12,914 nt of DNA from Gammaproteobacteria bacterium (lineage in GTDB: Bacteria > Pseudomonadota > Gammaproteobacteria > Steroidobacterales > Rariloculaceae), in contig JAFGNC010000096.1 of NCBI GenBank assembly GCA_016927175.1, positions 1 through 12,914 of the forward strand. Direction: 5' to 3'. The translations under genes and the position numbers were made by a program. Each line of letters starts with the position of its first letter. Positions within the stretch are counted from its first letter, which is position 1. The notes under the pieces were generated by a model. It ran no database searches, had not been told where the DNA came from, and was given only the letters and a program-made list of their open reading frames with translations. Below, piece after piece: positions 1-6,867 of the stretch.

Positions 1-18
1 CCTGCCCGGACTCCGTCT

Positions 19-765
19 TCAATCCCGCAGCGAGAACGGATTGAAGCGCGTGTCGGTGTCGTAGACGTCGGCTTTCTCGTGCCGCTTGAGCCAGCCGACG
101 ACGGCATAGGTGCCCGGCGTCGCGACGGCCTCGACTGCCACCTTGAACAGCCAGTTGAACGCCACGACGGCCCACAGCGTGTCGCCGGACCAGATGCCGC
201 CGAAAGCGATCGGAAAGAAAATCGCGCTGTCGACGCCCTGCCCGACGATCGTCGAGCCTATCGTGCGCGACCACAGCCAGCGCCCCCTGGTCAGCAGCTT
301 CATCTTCGCCATGACGTAGGCGTTGACGAAGTCTCCGGCCCAGAACGCGGCGATCGACGCGACGACCACGCGCCACGTGCTGCCGAACACGACCTCGAGC
401 GCGGGCTGAAGCTCGCGATTGAAAGGTTCCGAGTCGCTGACCGGCAGCGCAATGACGGCCGCGGCCATCGCCGTCGCGAAGAGCATTGCAAAAAAGCCGG
501 CCCAGATGGCCTTGCGCGCCCGCGCGTAACCGTACACCTCGGTCAGGACGTCCCCGAAGATGTAGCTGAACGGAAAGAACAGCGTGCCGGCGCCGAAAGC
601 CACCGTGATGCCGAGCCCCGGCAGCGTCAGCTCCGTGACCTTGGCCGGCCCGATCAGATTCGAGCACAGCAGGACCGCGACGAAGCCCGCAAGCAGCAGA
701 TCGTAATAGCGGTAGCGGCGGGCCGGGCCGGCCCCCGCTCCGGCGCTTCGCGTCCCGGACGTCAG
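19..765 (-). CDS. yhhQ: YhhQ/VUT-family queuosine precursor transporter, probable CTG start
   Basis: Integral membrane protein of the VUT/YhhQ family, whose characterised members import the queuosine precursors preQ0/preQ1 for tRNA modification. About 248 residues if translation starts at 765. Family-like stretches visible are YYDLLLAGFVAVLLCSNLIG near the N-terminus, FGAGTLFFPFSYIFGDVLTE, GRWLWSRTIGSTIVGQGVDS, and a hydrophilic tail ending FNPFSLRD. Several hydrophobic helices are evident. The only canonical in-frame start is GTG at 603, which would delete the first conserved helix. In-frame homology-like sequence continues upstream to about 720, and no ATG, GTG or TTG is present there. A CTG at 765-763 overlaps the slyD TGA (CTGA) and has GGAG seven bases upstream, so I chose it. 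Family assignment is firm; the start is inferred. It is the last gene of the minus-strand run, likely translationally coupled to slyD. Confidence 0.85.
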   Translation of the reverse strand: MTSGTRSAGAGAGPARRYRYYDLLLAGFVAVLLCSNLIGPAKVTELTLPGLGITVAFGAGTLFFPFSYIFGDVLTEVYGYARARKAIWAGFFAMLFATAMAAAVIALPVSDSEPFNRELQPALEVVFGSTWRVVVASIAAFWAGDFVNAYVMAKMKLLTRGRWLWSRTIGSTIVGQGVDSAIFFPIAFGGIWSGDTLWAVVAFNWLFKVAVEAVATPGTYAVVGWLKRHEKADVYDTDTRFNPFSLRD

Positions 766-1259
766 TCGTGCGCTCCGCCCGGGCCGTGCGCGTGGCCGTG
801 CGCGATCTCCTCGGGCGTCGCGTCCCGCACGTCGAGCACCTTGACCTCGAAGACCAGGGATCGTCCCGCAAGCGGATGATTCATGTCGACGTCGACGTTG
901 AAGCGGCCGACCTTCAGCACGGTACCGCGGCGGGGACCCTCCGTCGTGTTGACCGCCACGACCCTGCCGGCCTCGAGCTTGCCGGGCCGGACGAGATGCT
1001 TGATCGGCACGCGCTGCACGGCGGACGCGCTGCGCGGCCCGTAGGCGTCTTCCGGCGCCACGCCGATCGTCAGCTCGTCCCCGGCGCGCCGGCCCCGCAG
1101 TCCGCTCTCGAGGCCGGGCACGATGTTGTTGCGGCCGTGCAGATAGGCGACCGGCTCCTGCCCCTCCGAGCTTTCGATGAGCTCGCCCTCGGCGTCGGTC
1201 AGCCGGTAGTGGAACGTGACGACCTTGTTCGCGGAAATTTCTTCGCCTGCTTCGCTCAT
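762..1259 (-). CDS. slyD: SlyD-type FKBP peptidyl-prolyl cis-trans isomerase
   Basis: Cytosolic FKBP-fold prolyl isomerase and chaperone; family members also bind nickel through a histidine-rich tail. The 165 residues contain the split FKBP domain: VVTFHYRLTDAEGELIESS (about 13-31), YLHGRNNIVPGLESGL (39-54), GDELTIGVAPEDAYG (60-74), then the insert-in-flap segment with VQRVP (81-85), and MNHPLAGRSLVFEVKVLDVR (126-145). The C-terminus, ATPEEIAHGHAHGPGGAHD, resembles the E. coli SlyD tail but is shorter, has four histidines and lacks cysteine, so metal binding may be weaker. The start is the second of two duplicated ATGAGCGA sequences, with GAGGCGA upstream as a weak ribosome site. It lies 10 bases after the amidohydrolase stop and its own stop overlaps the proposed start of the transporter gene. 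Identification is secure; the nickel role is by family only. Confidence 0.92.
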   Translation of the reverse strand: MSEAGEEISANKVVTFHYRLTDAEGELIESSEGQEPVAYLHGRNNIVPGLESGLRGRRAGDELTIGVAPEDAYGPRSASAVQRVPIKHLVRPGKLEAGRVVAVNTTEGPRRGTVLKVGRFNVDVDMNHPLAGRSLVFEVKVLDVRDATPEEIAHGHAHGPGGAHD

Positions 1260-1273
1260 TTCGCCTCGCTCAT
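1256..1273 (-). other. Five-codon mini-ORF (MSEAK) bridging amidohydrolase and slyD
   Basis: ATG at 1273-1271 overlaps the amidohydrolase TGA as ATGA. It reads M-S-E-A-K and stops at a TGA that overlaps the slyD ATG, again as ATGA. The bases ATGAGCGAGGCGAA are nearly repeated at the slyD start as ATGAGCGAAGCAGGCGAA, so this looks like a short tandem duplication of the slyD start. Whether it is translated is unknown; it could pass terminating ribosomes on to slyD. Confidence 0.5.
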
Positions 1274-2274
1274 GCCGAAACCGCTTCGATGCCGAATATC
1301 CTTTCGGCGTTGCCGTGACAGATTTTCTCGCGCTCCTCGTCCGTCAGCGGCGCGGCGTGGATCCACTCGGCCGCCGGCGGCGTCGGCTGGTACGGGTGAT
1401 CGATCGCCCACATGATGCTGTCTACGCCGATCCTGTCGATGCAGTAACGCAGCGCCAGCGGGTCCTCGACGCCGCTCGTCGTGATCGCGAAGTTGCGCGC
1501 AAAGTACTCGCTGGCCCTGAGCTTCTGCGTGCGTCCCTGCCTGCCCGGCCGCCCCATGTAGTCGAGACGCCAGAGCCAGAACGGCACGGCCTCGCCCATG
1601 TGGCCGAGCACGATCTTCAGGTTCTCGAACCGGTCCAGCACGCCGCTCATCATCAGCCGCACGGCGTGCGTGCCCACCTCGATCCCGTAGCCCCAGACCG
1701 CGGCGTCGAGCCGGTAGTCGCGAAACGGCGCGGCCATGCCGTCGGACGGCGCACGCGGGTGAATGTAGATCGGCGCGTTCAGCGCCTCGGCGGCTTCGAG
1801 GATCGGCCAGTACTTCTGCTGATCGAGGTACTCGTTGCCGGTATGGGAGTTGATCATGAACCCGTGCATGCCGAGCGTGCCGACGGCGCGCTCCATCTCC
1901 CTGACCGCTCGCCGCGGATCCTGCGGCGCACAGGTCGCGAGCGCGGCAAAGCGCGTCGGATGCGCTGTGACCGCTTCCGCGAGCCGGTCGTTCGCGAGCG
2001 TCGCGAGCGCCGCGGCCGTATCCGCATCGAACATCTGCACGCCCGGCGCGGTCAGCGACAGCAGATGCATGTCGACGCCGCTCTCGTCCATGGTCTCGAG
2101 GCGGCCGGCGCCGATGTCGAGCAGCTGCGGCAGCAGCGGGTTCGGATCATCCGGCGGCGCGTTGTAGATCGAGCCCACGAGCTTGATGTCGAGGCTGTCC
2201 CAGGTGCTGCGCGACAGCTGGCCGAGCCGCTCCGCCACCTCCGGGATCGAGCAGGCCTCCTCGGTCGCGATCAT
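1270..2274 (-). CDS. Amidohydrolase of the ACMSD / gamma-resorcylate decarboxylase family
   Basis: Metal-dependent TIM-barrel protein of the amidohydrolase-2 (ACMSD-like) group, whose characterised members non-oxidatively decarboxylate aromatic acids (2,6- or 2,3-dihydroxybenzoate, 5-carboxyvanillate) or aminocarboxymuconate semialdehyde. From ATG at 2274 it is 334 residues, typical for the family, and begins MIATEEACSIPE. Candidate metal ligands are Glu5 (ATEEA), His172 (YIHPR), His225 (LGHMGE) and Asp292 (WAIDHPY); the end carries HGNAERIFGI, a family signature. The frame is open up to a GTG at 2379, but the additional 35 residues are Ala/Gly/Arg-rich and fit no domain, so I prefer the internal ATG although its ribosome site is weak. 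No signal peptide is seen; probably cytosolic. It lies between dacB and slyD on the same strand. The substrate cannot be told from sequence. Confidence 0.85.
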   Translation of the reverse strand: MIATEEACSIPEVAERLGQLSRSTWDSLDIKLVGSIYNAPPDDPNPLLPQLLDIGAGRLETMDESGVDMHLLSLTAPGVQMFDADTAAALATLANDRLAEAVTAHPTRFAALATCAPQDPRRAVREMERAVGTLGMHGFMINSHTGNEYLDQQKYWPILEAAEALNAPIYIHPRAPSDGMAAPFRDYRLDAAVWGYGIEVGTHAVRLMMSGVLDRFENLKIVLGHMGEAVPFWLWRLDYMGRPGRQGRTQKLRASEYFARNFAITTSGVEDPLALRYCIDRIGVDSIMWAIDHPYQPTPPAAEWIHAAPLTDEEREKICHGNAERIFGIEAVSA

Positions 2275-2402
2275 CCGGGACGCGCGCCCGGCTTTGCGCG
2301 CCGCGCCGTCGCCGCCCGCGCTCGTTCCTGTCGATTTCACGGTCACCGCTGGTTCGTCCTTGCCGGCGCTTCCCCGCACCGCACCGGGAGGAGTCTACCG
2401 CG

Positions 2403-3821
2403 TCACAGCGCGCCGTGAGCCCACTCGACGACCGCTTCCTCGAGCTCCTGGCCGGGACCCCGGTGCGCGTTCTCGGAGTTGACGAGGATCGTCACGACGA
2501 CCGGTGCGCCCGACGCCGCCCGGACGTAGCCGGCCAGCGCGGAGACGTGATCGAGCCGGCCGGTTTTCACGTGCAGCGTGCCGGCGCGGCCGTTGAATCG
2601 CCGCCGCGTCGTGCCGTCGAGGCCGCCGAGCGACAGCGAAGACATGAACTCGGGCGCGAAGGGGCTTTCGGCCGCCGCGCGCAGCAGGTCGACGAGCAGC
2701 CGCGCCGTTACGCGCCCGCGCCGCGACAGCCCCGAGCCGTTGTCGATCACGAGCGGATCGACGTCGAACCCTTTCGTCGCCAGGAACGCCTCGACGACCT
2801 CGACGCCGTGGGCGCGCGTGCCGGGCGCGCCGAGCTGCTCGGCGCCGAGCGTGTACAGCAGCTGGCGCGTCATGACGTTGTTGCTGTTCTTGTTGATGCT
2901 GCGGATCACGTCGCCGAGCGGCGGCGAGCGCCAGGTCATCGCCGGCTTCCGATCGGCGGCTACGACGCCTTTGCGCAAGGTGCCGTCGAAGCGCCCGCCG
3001 AGCTCCGTCCACAGCGACTCGAACAGCCCGTATGCGTAGGTATCGTGCCGCAGCACGCTGCGCGTCAGCGCATAGGAGCCGCAGCGGCGCGGGAAGGCGC
3101 CGCCGAGATCCACGGCGGACAGGTCCTCTCCGACGACGAACAGGCTGATGCCGGCCTGATACCCGCGGCACGGCCCGTCGGCGATTCCGACGCGGTTGCG
3201 CACGTCGAGGTTCGACAGCGACGGCTCCGTCGCGACGCGAATGCCGCCGCTCCGCGCGTCCACGAAAAACTGAAAATTCACGGCCTGAAAGTTCACGAGC
3301 AGCGCGTTCGGCAGAACGTTGTACGCCCGGAACGGCTGACCGTCGAAAGCGCCCGGGTCGTCCTCCTCGACCGCGAAATAGCTGTCGTCGATGACGAGAT
3401 CGCCGGTGATCTCCTCGAGCCCCATGCGTCGCAGCGCGCGCAGCAGCTTCCAGAACTCCTCGAGCACGAGGTACGGGTCGCCGTAGCCTTTCAGGACCAG
3501 ATCGCCGTCGAGCGTCGCGCCGTCGAACTCCCCGTCGAAGTAGACCTCGGTCGTCCACGTATAGGCGGGACCGAGAATCTCGAGCGCCGCCCACGTGGTC
3601 AGGAGCTTCATGACCGAAGCCGGGTTGCGCGGCTCGTCGGCCAGATGGGACAGGGCGGGCTCGTCGGAATCGAGCGCCTGCACGACGATGCTGACGTCGT
3701 CGGCCGAGATGCCGTGGCCGTCGAGGACCCTGCCGACCGGCACGGGCAGCACGGCCGCGTGCGCCCAGCCGAGCGCACAGCCGATGATGACGCCCAGAGC
3801 CCCCCGCATGCATCGCCGCAT
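2403..3821 (-). CDS. dacB: D-alanyl-D-alanine carboxypeptidase/endopeptidase, PBP4 (peptidase S13)
   Basis: Periplasmic penicillin-binding protein of class C that trims or cleaves peptidoglycan cross-links. The 472 residues show all three serine-acyltransferase motifs: S69-V-M-K72 (in NPASVMKLLTT), S313-N-N315 (in NKNSNNVMT), and K419-T-G421 (in LHVKTGRLDHVS). The large segment between the first two motifs is normal for S13 enzymes. Residues 1-22 (basic MRR, a hydrophobic core, then AHA before AVLPVP) form a type I signal peptide. IIGC at 12-15 also resembles a lipobox but sits rather early. The frame is open to 3935, but starting there would bury the signal peptide behind 38 Ser/Pro/Arg-rich residues; ATG 3821 (or 3809) fits better. 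It is the first gene of the minus-strand run and is divergent from the aldo/keto reductase gene. Confidence 0.93.
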   Translation of the reverse strand: MRRCMRGALGVIIGCALGWAHAAVLPVPVGRVLDGHGISADDVSIVVQALDSDEPALSHLADEPRNPASVMKLLTTWAALEILGPAYTWTTEVYFDGEFDGATLDGDLVLKGYGDPYLVLEEFWKLLRALRRMGLEEITGDLVIDDSYFAVEEDDPGAFDGQPFRAYNVLPNALLVNFQAVNFQFFVDARSGGIRVATEPSLSNLDVRNRVGIADGPCRGYQAGISLFVVGEDLSAVDLGGAFPRRCGSYALTRSVLRHDTYAYGLFESLWTELGGRFDGTLRKGVVAADRKPAMTWRSPPLGDVIRSINKNSNNVMTRQLLYTLGAEQLGAPGTRAHGVEVVEAFLATKGFDVDPLVIDNGSGLSRRGRVTARLLVDLLRAAAESPFAPEFMSSLSLGGLDGTTRRRFNGRAGTLHVKTGRLDHVSALAGYVRAASGAPVVVTILVNSENAHRGPGQELEEAVVEWAHGAL

Positions 3822-3955
3822 GGTCGGCGATTGTGCCGAACTCGGCCTGCGAAAAACAGCCGCGGGTGCGCGCGAGCTGCGGCTGGTGTCGCGCGCGTCG
3901 GGCCGCGGCGGCGGGCCTTCGGCGGACGACGGCACCGGCGCTTCAGCCGCCGCGA

Positions 3956-3983
3956 TTGCGTTTGCCGCCGGCTCGGCTACGAT
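3956..3983 (+). promoter_or_regulatory. Possible sigma-70 promoter for the aldo/keto reductase
   Basis: TTGCGT (3956-3961), a 16-base spacer and TACGAT (3978-3983) sit about 45 bases before the ATG at 4029, inside the dacB/reductase divergent spacer (3822-4028). The -35 match is poor (3/6) and the -10 moderate (4/6). No convincing promoter for dacB was found on the opposite strand. Confidence 0.35.
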
Positions 3984-4028
3984 CGAACGTCCCGCAACAC
4001 GTCCCGTCCCGGACCCAGGAGGTCATTC

Positions 4029-4979
4029 ATGAGCGACCGCGTCATCACTCGCCGCCGAGCCGTCGTTTCCGGTGCCGCAGCCGCGGGCGTCGCGCTGACT
4101 CCGTGGATCGCGCGCGCGCAGCAGGCGGCCGAGCTGCCGCTGATCACGAAACCGATCCCGTCGAGCGGGGAGCCGCTTCCGGTCATCGGCGTCGGCACGA
4201 ACGCGTACGGCGTCGAGACGGCCGAGGAGATGGCCGAGCTCAGGGAGGTCCTCGCGCGGATGCCGGAGCTCGGCGGGAAAGTCGTCGATACGGCGAGGGT
4301 TTACGGGCGCTCCGAGGAGGTCATCGGCGAGCTGGTCGAGGACATCGGCAACCGCGACAGCCTGTTTCTGGCGACGAAGACGCCGATCCGCGGCGACGTG
4401 TCGGATACCGCAGCCGTGCTCGACGTCTCTTTTCGGAACCTGCGCACGGAACGGATCGACCTGATGCAGGTCCACAACTTCAACGGGCTGGACGTGCTGA
4501 TTCCCGCTTTCGAGCGGGCCAGGGATGCGGGCAGGATCCGCTACATCGGCGTCAGCACGTCGACCGACGACCAGTACGACCAGATGCTGGCGGCCATCGA
4601 ACGCTATCCGCTCGACTTCATCCAGGTGGACTATTCGATCGACAACCGCACGTCCGCGGAGCGTATCCTGCCGACCGCACAGGAACGCGGCATCGCGGTG
4701 CTGACCAACGTGCCTTTCGGCGGCCGCCGCAATGCGGCGAGCCTCTTCTCGCGCGTCGCGGACAGGGAGCTGCCGGACTGGGCGGCCGAGTTCGACGCGT
4801 CGAGCTGGGCGCAGGTGTTCCTGAAGTACGTCGTGTCGCACCCGGCGGTCAACGCCGCGATTCCGGGCACGACGCAGATGCGCCACCTGCTGGATAATCA
4901 GGCCGCCGGACGCGGACGCCTGCCGGACGCCGACATGCGGCGGAGGATCGAACGCTTCTGGGACTCGCTCGACAGCTGA
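4029..4979 (+). CDS. Tat-exported aldo/keto reductase
   Basis: NAD(P)H-dependent oxidoreductase of the aldo/keto reductase superfamily, 316 residues. The ATG is preceded by a strong AGGAGG (4017-4022) with a six-base spacer. The N-terminus carries a twin-arginine signal, T7-R-R-R-A-V-V, followed by a hydrophobic Ala/Gly stretch and ARAQQA, so the folded enzyme with its cofactor is expected in the periplasm. The catalytic tetrad is visible: Asp87 (VVDTAR), Tyr92 (VYG), Lys117 (LATKT) and His149 (MQVHN). Further family motifs are RYIGVSTST and AAIPGTTQ near the cofactor-binding end. An aldo/keto reductase outside the cytoplasm is uncommon because NADPH is not free there; the cofactor would have to be exported bound, or the protein may bind another ligand. 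The next gene, also Tat-exported, starts about 100 bases downstream. Substrate unknown. Confidence 0.88.
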   Translation: MSDRVITRRRAVVSGAAAAGVALTPWIARAQQAAELPLITKPIPSSGEPLPVIGVGTNAYGVETAEEMAELREVLARMPELGGKVVDTARVYGRSEEVIGELVEDIGNRDSLFLATKTPIRGDVSDTAAVLDVSFRNLRTERIDLMQVHNFNGLDVLIPAFERARDAGRIRYIGVSTSTDDQYDQMLAAIERYPLDFIQVDYSIDNRTSAERILPTAQERGIAVLTNVPFGGRRNAASLFSRVADRELPDWAAEFDASSWAQVFLKYVVSHPAVNAAIPGTTQMRHLLDNQAAGRGRLPDADMRRRIERFWDSLDS

Positions 4980-5025
4980 CGGCGGGGCCGCGGGACGATC
5001 GGTTTATGCGTATTTTCGGCCGGCA

Positions 5026-5054
5026 CTGGTATACGGGTAACATTTGCTTATAGT
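5026..5054 (+). promoter_or_regulatory. Possible promoter for the carotenoid oxygenase gene
   Basis: A good -10 hexamer TATAGT (5049-5054) lies 17 bases after a weak -35 CTGGTA (5026-5031), in a locally AT-richer spacer between two GC-rich genes. Transcription would begin near 5061, leaving a short leader with GGAG (5074-5077) before ATG 5084. Confidence 0.4.
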
Positions 5055-5083
5055 AGCGCTTGAACTACTGGCTGGAGATACAG

Positions 5084-6667
5084 ATGACCGAGGAACGAGA
5101 CAAGCTGAACAGACGCTCATTCGTGGGCAGCGCCTTCGGGGCGGCCGCGGGCGTCGGCATGAGCACGCTGCTGGCGAACCAGGCGGGAGCGCAGCCGCCG
5201 GCGGGAGGCCAGCCGTCCGGTCCTCCGGGGGAAGAGCTCCGGCCGTCGATGCGGCGCCCGACGCAGCTGTACCGCGTCGAGGCGGACGTGCGCGACTGCG
5301 AGGTCGAGGGCGAGATCCCGTCGGACCTGAACGGCGCGTTCTACCGCGTCGGGCCCGATCCGCAGTACCCGCTGCGGCCGCGCAACATCCCGTTCGACGG
5401 CGAAGGCCACGTCAGCATGTTCCGGATCAAGGACGGCCGCGTCGACTACCGCAGCCGCTTCGTCCGCAACGAGCGGTACATGGCGCAGGACAAGGCCGGC
5501 AAGATCCTGTTCCCGATGTACCGTAACCCGTACATGGACGACCCGAGCGTCGAGGGCCTGTCGCGCAGCACGGCCAACACGCACATCATCAATCACCGCA
5601 ACCTGCTGCTCGCGCTGAAGGAGGACAGCCCGCCCTCGGCGATGGACCTGCTGACGCTCGAGACGGTCGTGCCGGTCTACACCTTCGACGAGCAGCTGCC
5701 GAGCAAGACGTTCACGGCGCATCCGAAGATCGACTCCGAGACCGGCAACATGGTCGCTTTCGGTTACGAGGCGCGCGGCCACGGCAGCGACGTCGTCTCC
5801 GTCTTCGAGTTCACGCCGCAGGGTAAGCTCGTCTGGAATGCCGAGGTCACGGTGCCCTACGTCGGCATGCTGCACGACTTCGCGGTCACGCAGCGGCACA
5901 TCGTGTTCTACGTGATCCCGATGGCCATCGACGAGCAGCAGATGAAGGACGGCGGTCCCCACTGGTCGTGGGACCCGTCGAAGCCGACGTATTTCGGCTT
6001 CTTCCGCCGCGGCGGCGACGGCAAGGACGTCCGCTGGATCGAAGGGCCGACCCGCAGCGCGACGCACGTCATGGGCGCATTCAACGACGGCGACAAGCTG
6101 TATGTCGACGTCGAGATGTCGATGTCGAACCCGTTCCCGTTCATGCCGATGCGCGACGGCTCCACCTGGGACCCGGTCGCGGGCTCGAGCCACATCACGC
6201 GGCTGTCCGTGGACCTGTCGCAACGGCGGCCGTCGAGCTACGGCATCGAGACGATGTATCCCGATCACGTCGGAGCGCTGCCGCGGCAGGACGACCGTTA
6301 CAACACGGTGCCGTACCGCTACGGGTTCCTCCCCTGCCCGGACCCGAACGCAAGCGATCGGCGCCAGGCCGGCGCCTGCTACGCGCGCTTCGACAACCAG
6401 AACCGCACGTCGACGCTGTTCAACGCGGGCGTCGACACGTCCCTTGCCGAATGCTGCTTCGCGCCGCGCAGCGCCGACGCGCCGGAAGGGGCCGGTTACC
6501 TGATGGGCGTCGCGACGCGCAACAACGAGGGCGGCCGGGCGGATCTCGTGATCCTCGACGCGGAGCACCTCGCGGACGGGCCGGTGGCGACCGTCAGGCT
6601 GCCGATCCGGGCGCCGGGCCAGATCCACGGCTGGTGGGTGCCGGAGGGGCAACTGCCCGCCGCCTGA
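5084..6667 (+). CDS. Tat-exported carotenoid / stilbene cleavage oxygenase
   Basis: Non-haem iron dioxygenase of the carotenoid cleavage family (RPE65, apocarotenoid and lignostilbene oxygenases), which splits a C=C bond of a hydrophobic conjugated substrate into two aldehydes or ketones. 527 residues. The four iron-ligand histidines of the seven-bladed propeller are visible: His213 (TAHPKI), His264 (GMLHDFAVT), His328 (SATHVMGAF) and His515 (GQIHGWWVP). Also family-like are GAFYRVGPDPQY (84-95) and FDGEGHV (104-110). The N-terminus NRRSFVG plus an Ala/Gly-rich hydrophobic stretch ending near AGAQ is a twin-arginine signal, so a periplasmic location is predicted. I chose ATG 5084 because GGAG sits six bases before it; the frame opens at a TTG (5060) that would move the Tat motif inward. 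A terminator follows. Whether it cuts carotenoids, lignin stilbenes or something else is undecided. Confidence 0.9.
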   Translation: MTEERDKLNRRSFVGSAFGAAAGVGMSTLLANQAGAQPPAGGQPSGPPGEELRPSMRRPTQLYRVEADVRDCEVEGEIPSDLNGAFYRVGPDPQYPLRPRNIPFDGEGHVSMFRIKDGRVDYRSRFVRNERYMAQDKAGKILFPMYRNPYMDDPSVEGLSRSTANTHIINHRNLLLALKEDSPPSAMDLLTLETVVPVYTFDEQLPSKTFTAHPKIDSETGNMVAFGYEARGHGSDVVSVFEFTPQGKLVWNAEVTVPYVGMLHDFAVTQRHIVFYVIPMAIDEQQMKDGGPHWSWDPSKPTYFGFFRRGGDGKDVRWIEGPTRSATHVMGAFNDGDKLYVDVEMSMSNPFPFMPMRDGSTWDPVAGSSHITRLSVDLSQRRPSSYGIETMYPDHVGALPRQDDRYNTVPYRYGFLPCPDPNASDRRQAGACYARFDNQNRTSTLFNAGVDTSLAECCFAPRSADAPEGAGYLMGVATRNNEGGRADLVILDAEHLADGPVATVRLPIRAPGQIHGWWVPEGQLPAA

Positions 6668-6693
6668 TTCCGTCGCGGCCGATCGGACCGCAG

Positions 6694-6731
6694 AAACCGG
6701 GCTCGTCGTGTGGACGGGCCCGGTTTTTTTT
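6694..6731 (+). terminator. Intrinsic terminator after the oxygenase gene
   Basis: AAACCGGGC (6694-6702) pairs with GCCCGGTTT (6718-6726) around a 15-base loop, and a run of eight T (6724-6731) follows. It lies 27 bases after the oxygenase stop and separates that gene from the lipoprotein gene downstream. Confidence 0.85.
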
Positions 6732-6784
6732 CGCCCGGCGCGCGGGGGAGGGCGGGGAGGGCGTCGCGGCTCACCGAGCCGGCC

Positions 6785-6812
6785 TTCACGGTCCCGCCGT
6801 TGCTGCTATTCT
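6785..6812 (+). promoter_or_regulatory. Probable promoter for the triple NTF2 lipoprotein gene
   Basis: TTCACG (6785-6790) and TATTCT (6807-6812) are 16 bases apart, and TGC directly precedes the -10, giving an extended -10 (TGC-TATTCT). It lies after the terminator and about 55 bases before the GTG start. The preceding spacer from 6732 holds only a G-rich run and a small CGGCTC/GAGCCG hairpin (6767-6781). Confidence 0.45.
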
Positions 6813-6867
6813 TCGACGGCAATACCGAAAACGGTGCGGACACGAGAAGCCGCGAGGGGGAATTAGC

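Noticed and set aside
3829..3858. Possible minus-strand promoter for dacB (CACAAT at 3835-3830)
   Set aside because: It has no acceptable -35 and lies so close to ATG 3821 that the transcript would be nearly leaderless; too weak to list.
2415..4028. Long plus-strand open frame upstream of, and in frame with, the aldo/keto reductase
   Set aside because: It lies antisense to dacB, is Arg/Ala/Val/Glu-rich with no domain, and precedes a strong AGGAGG-ATG at 4029. It is a high-GC shadow frame.
5060..5083. TTG start that lengthens the carotenoid oxygenase by eight residues
   Set aside because: It lies in the predicted promoter/leader, has no ribosome site, and would move the Tat motif inward; ATG 5084 has GGAG at good spacing.
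5117..6652. 511-residue minus-strand open frame
   Set aside because: It is an exact shadow of the carotenoid oxygenase gene with no recognisable motif.
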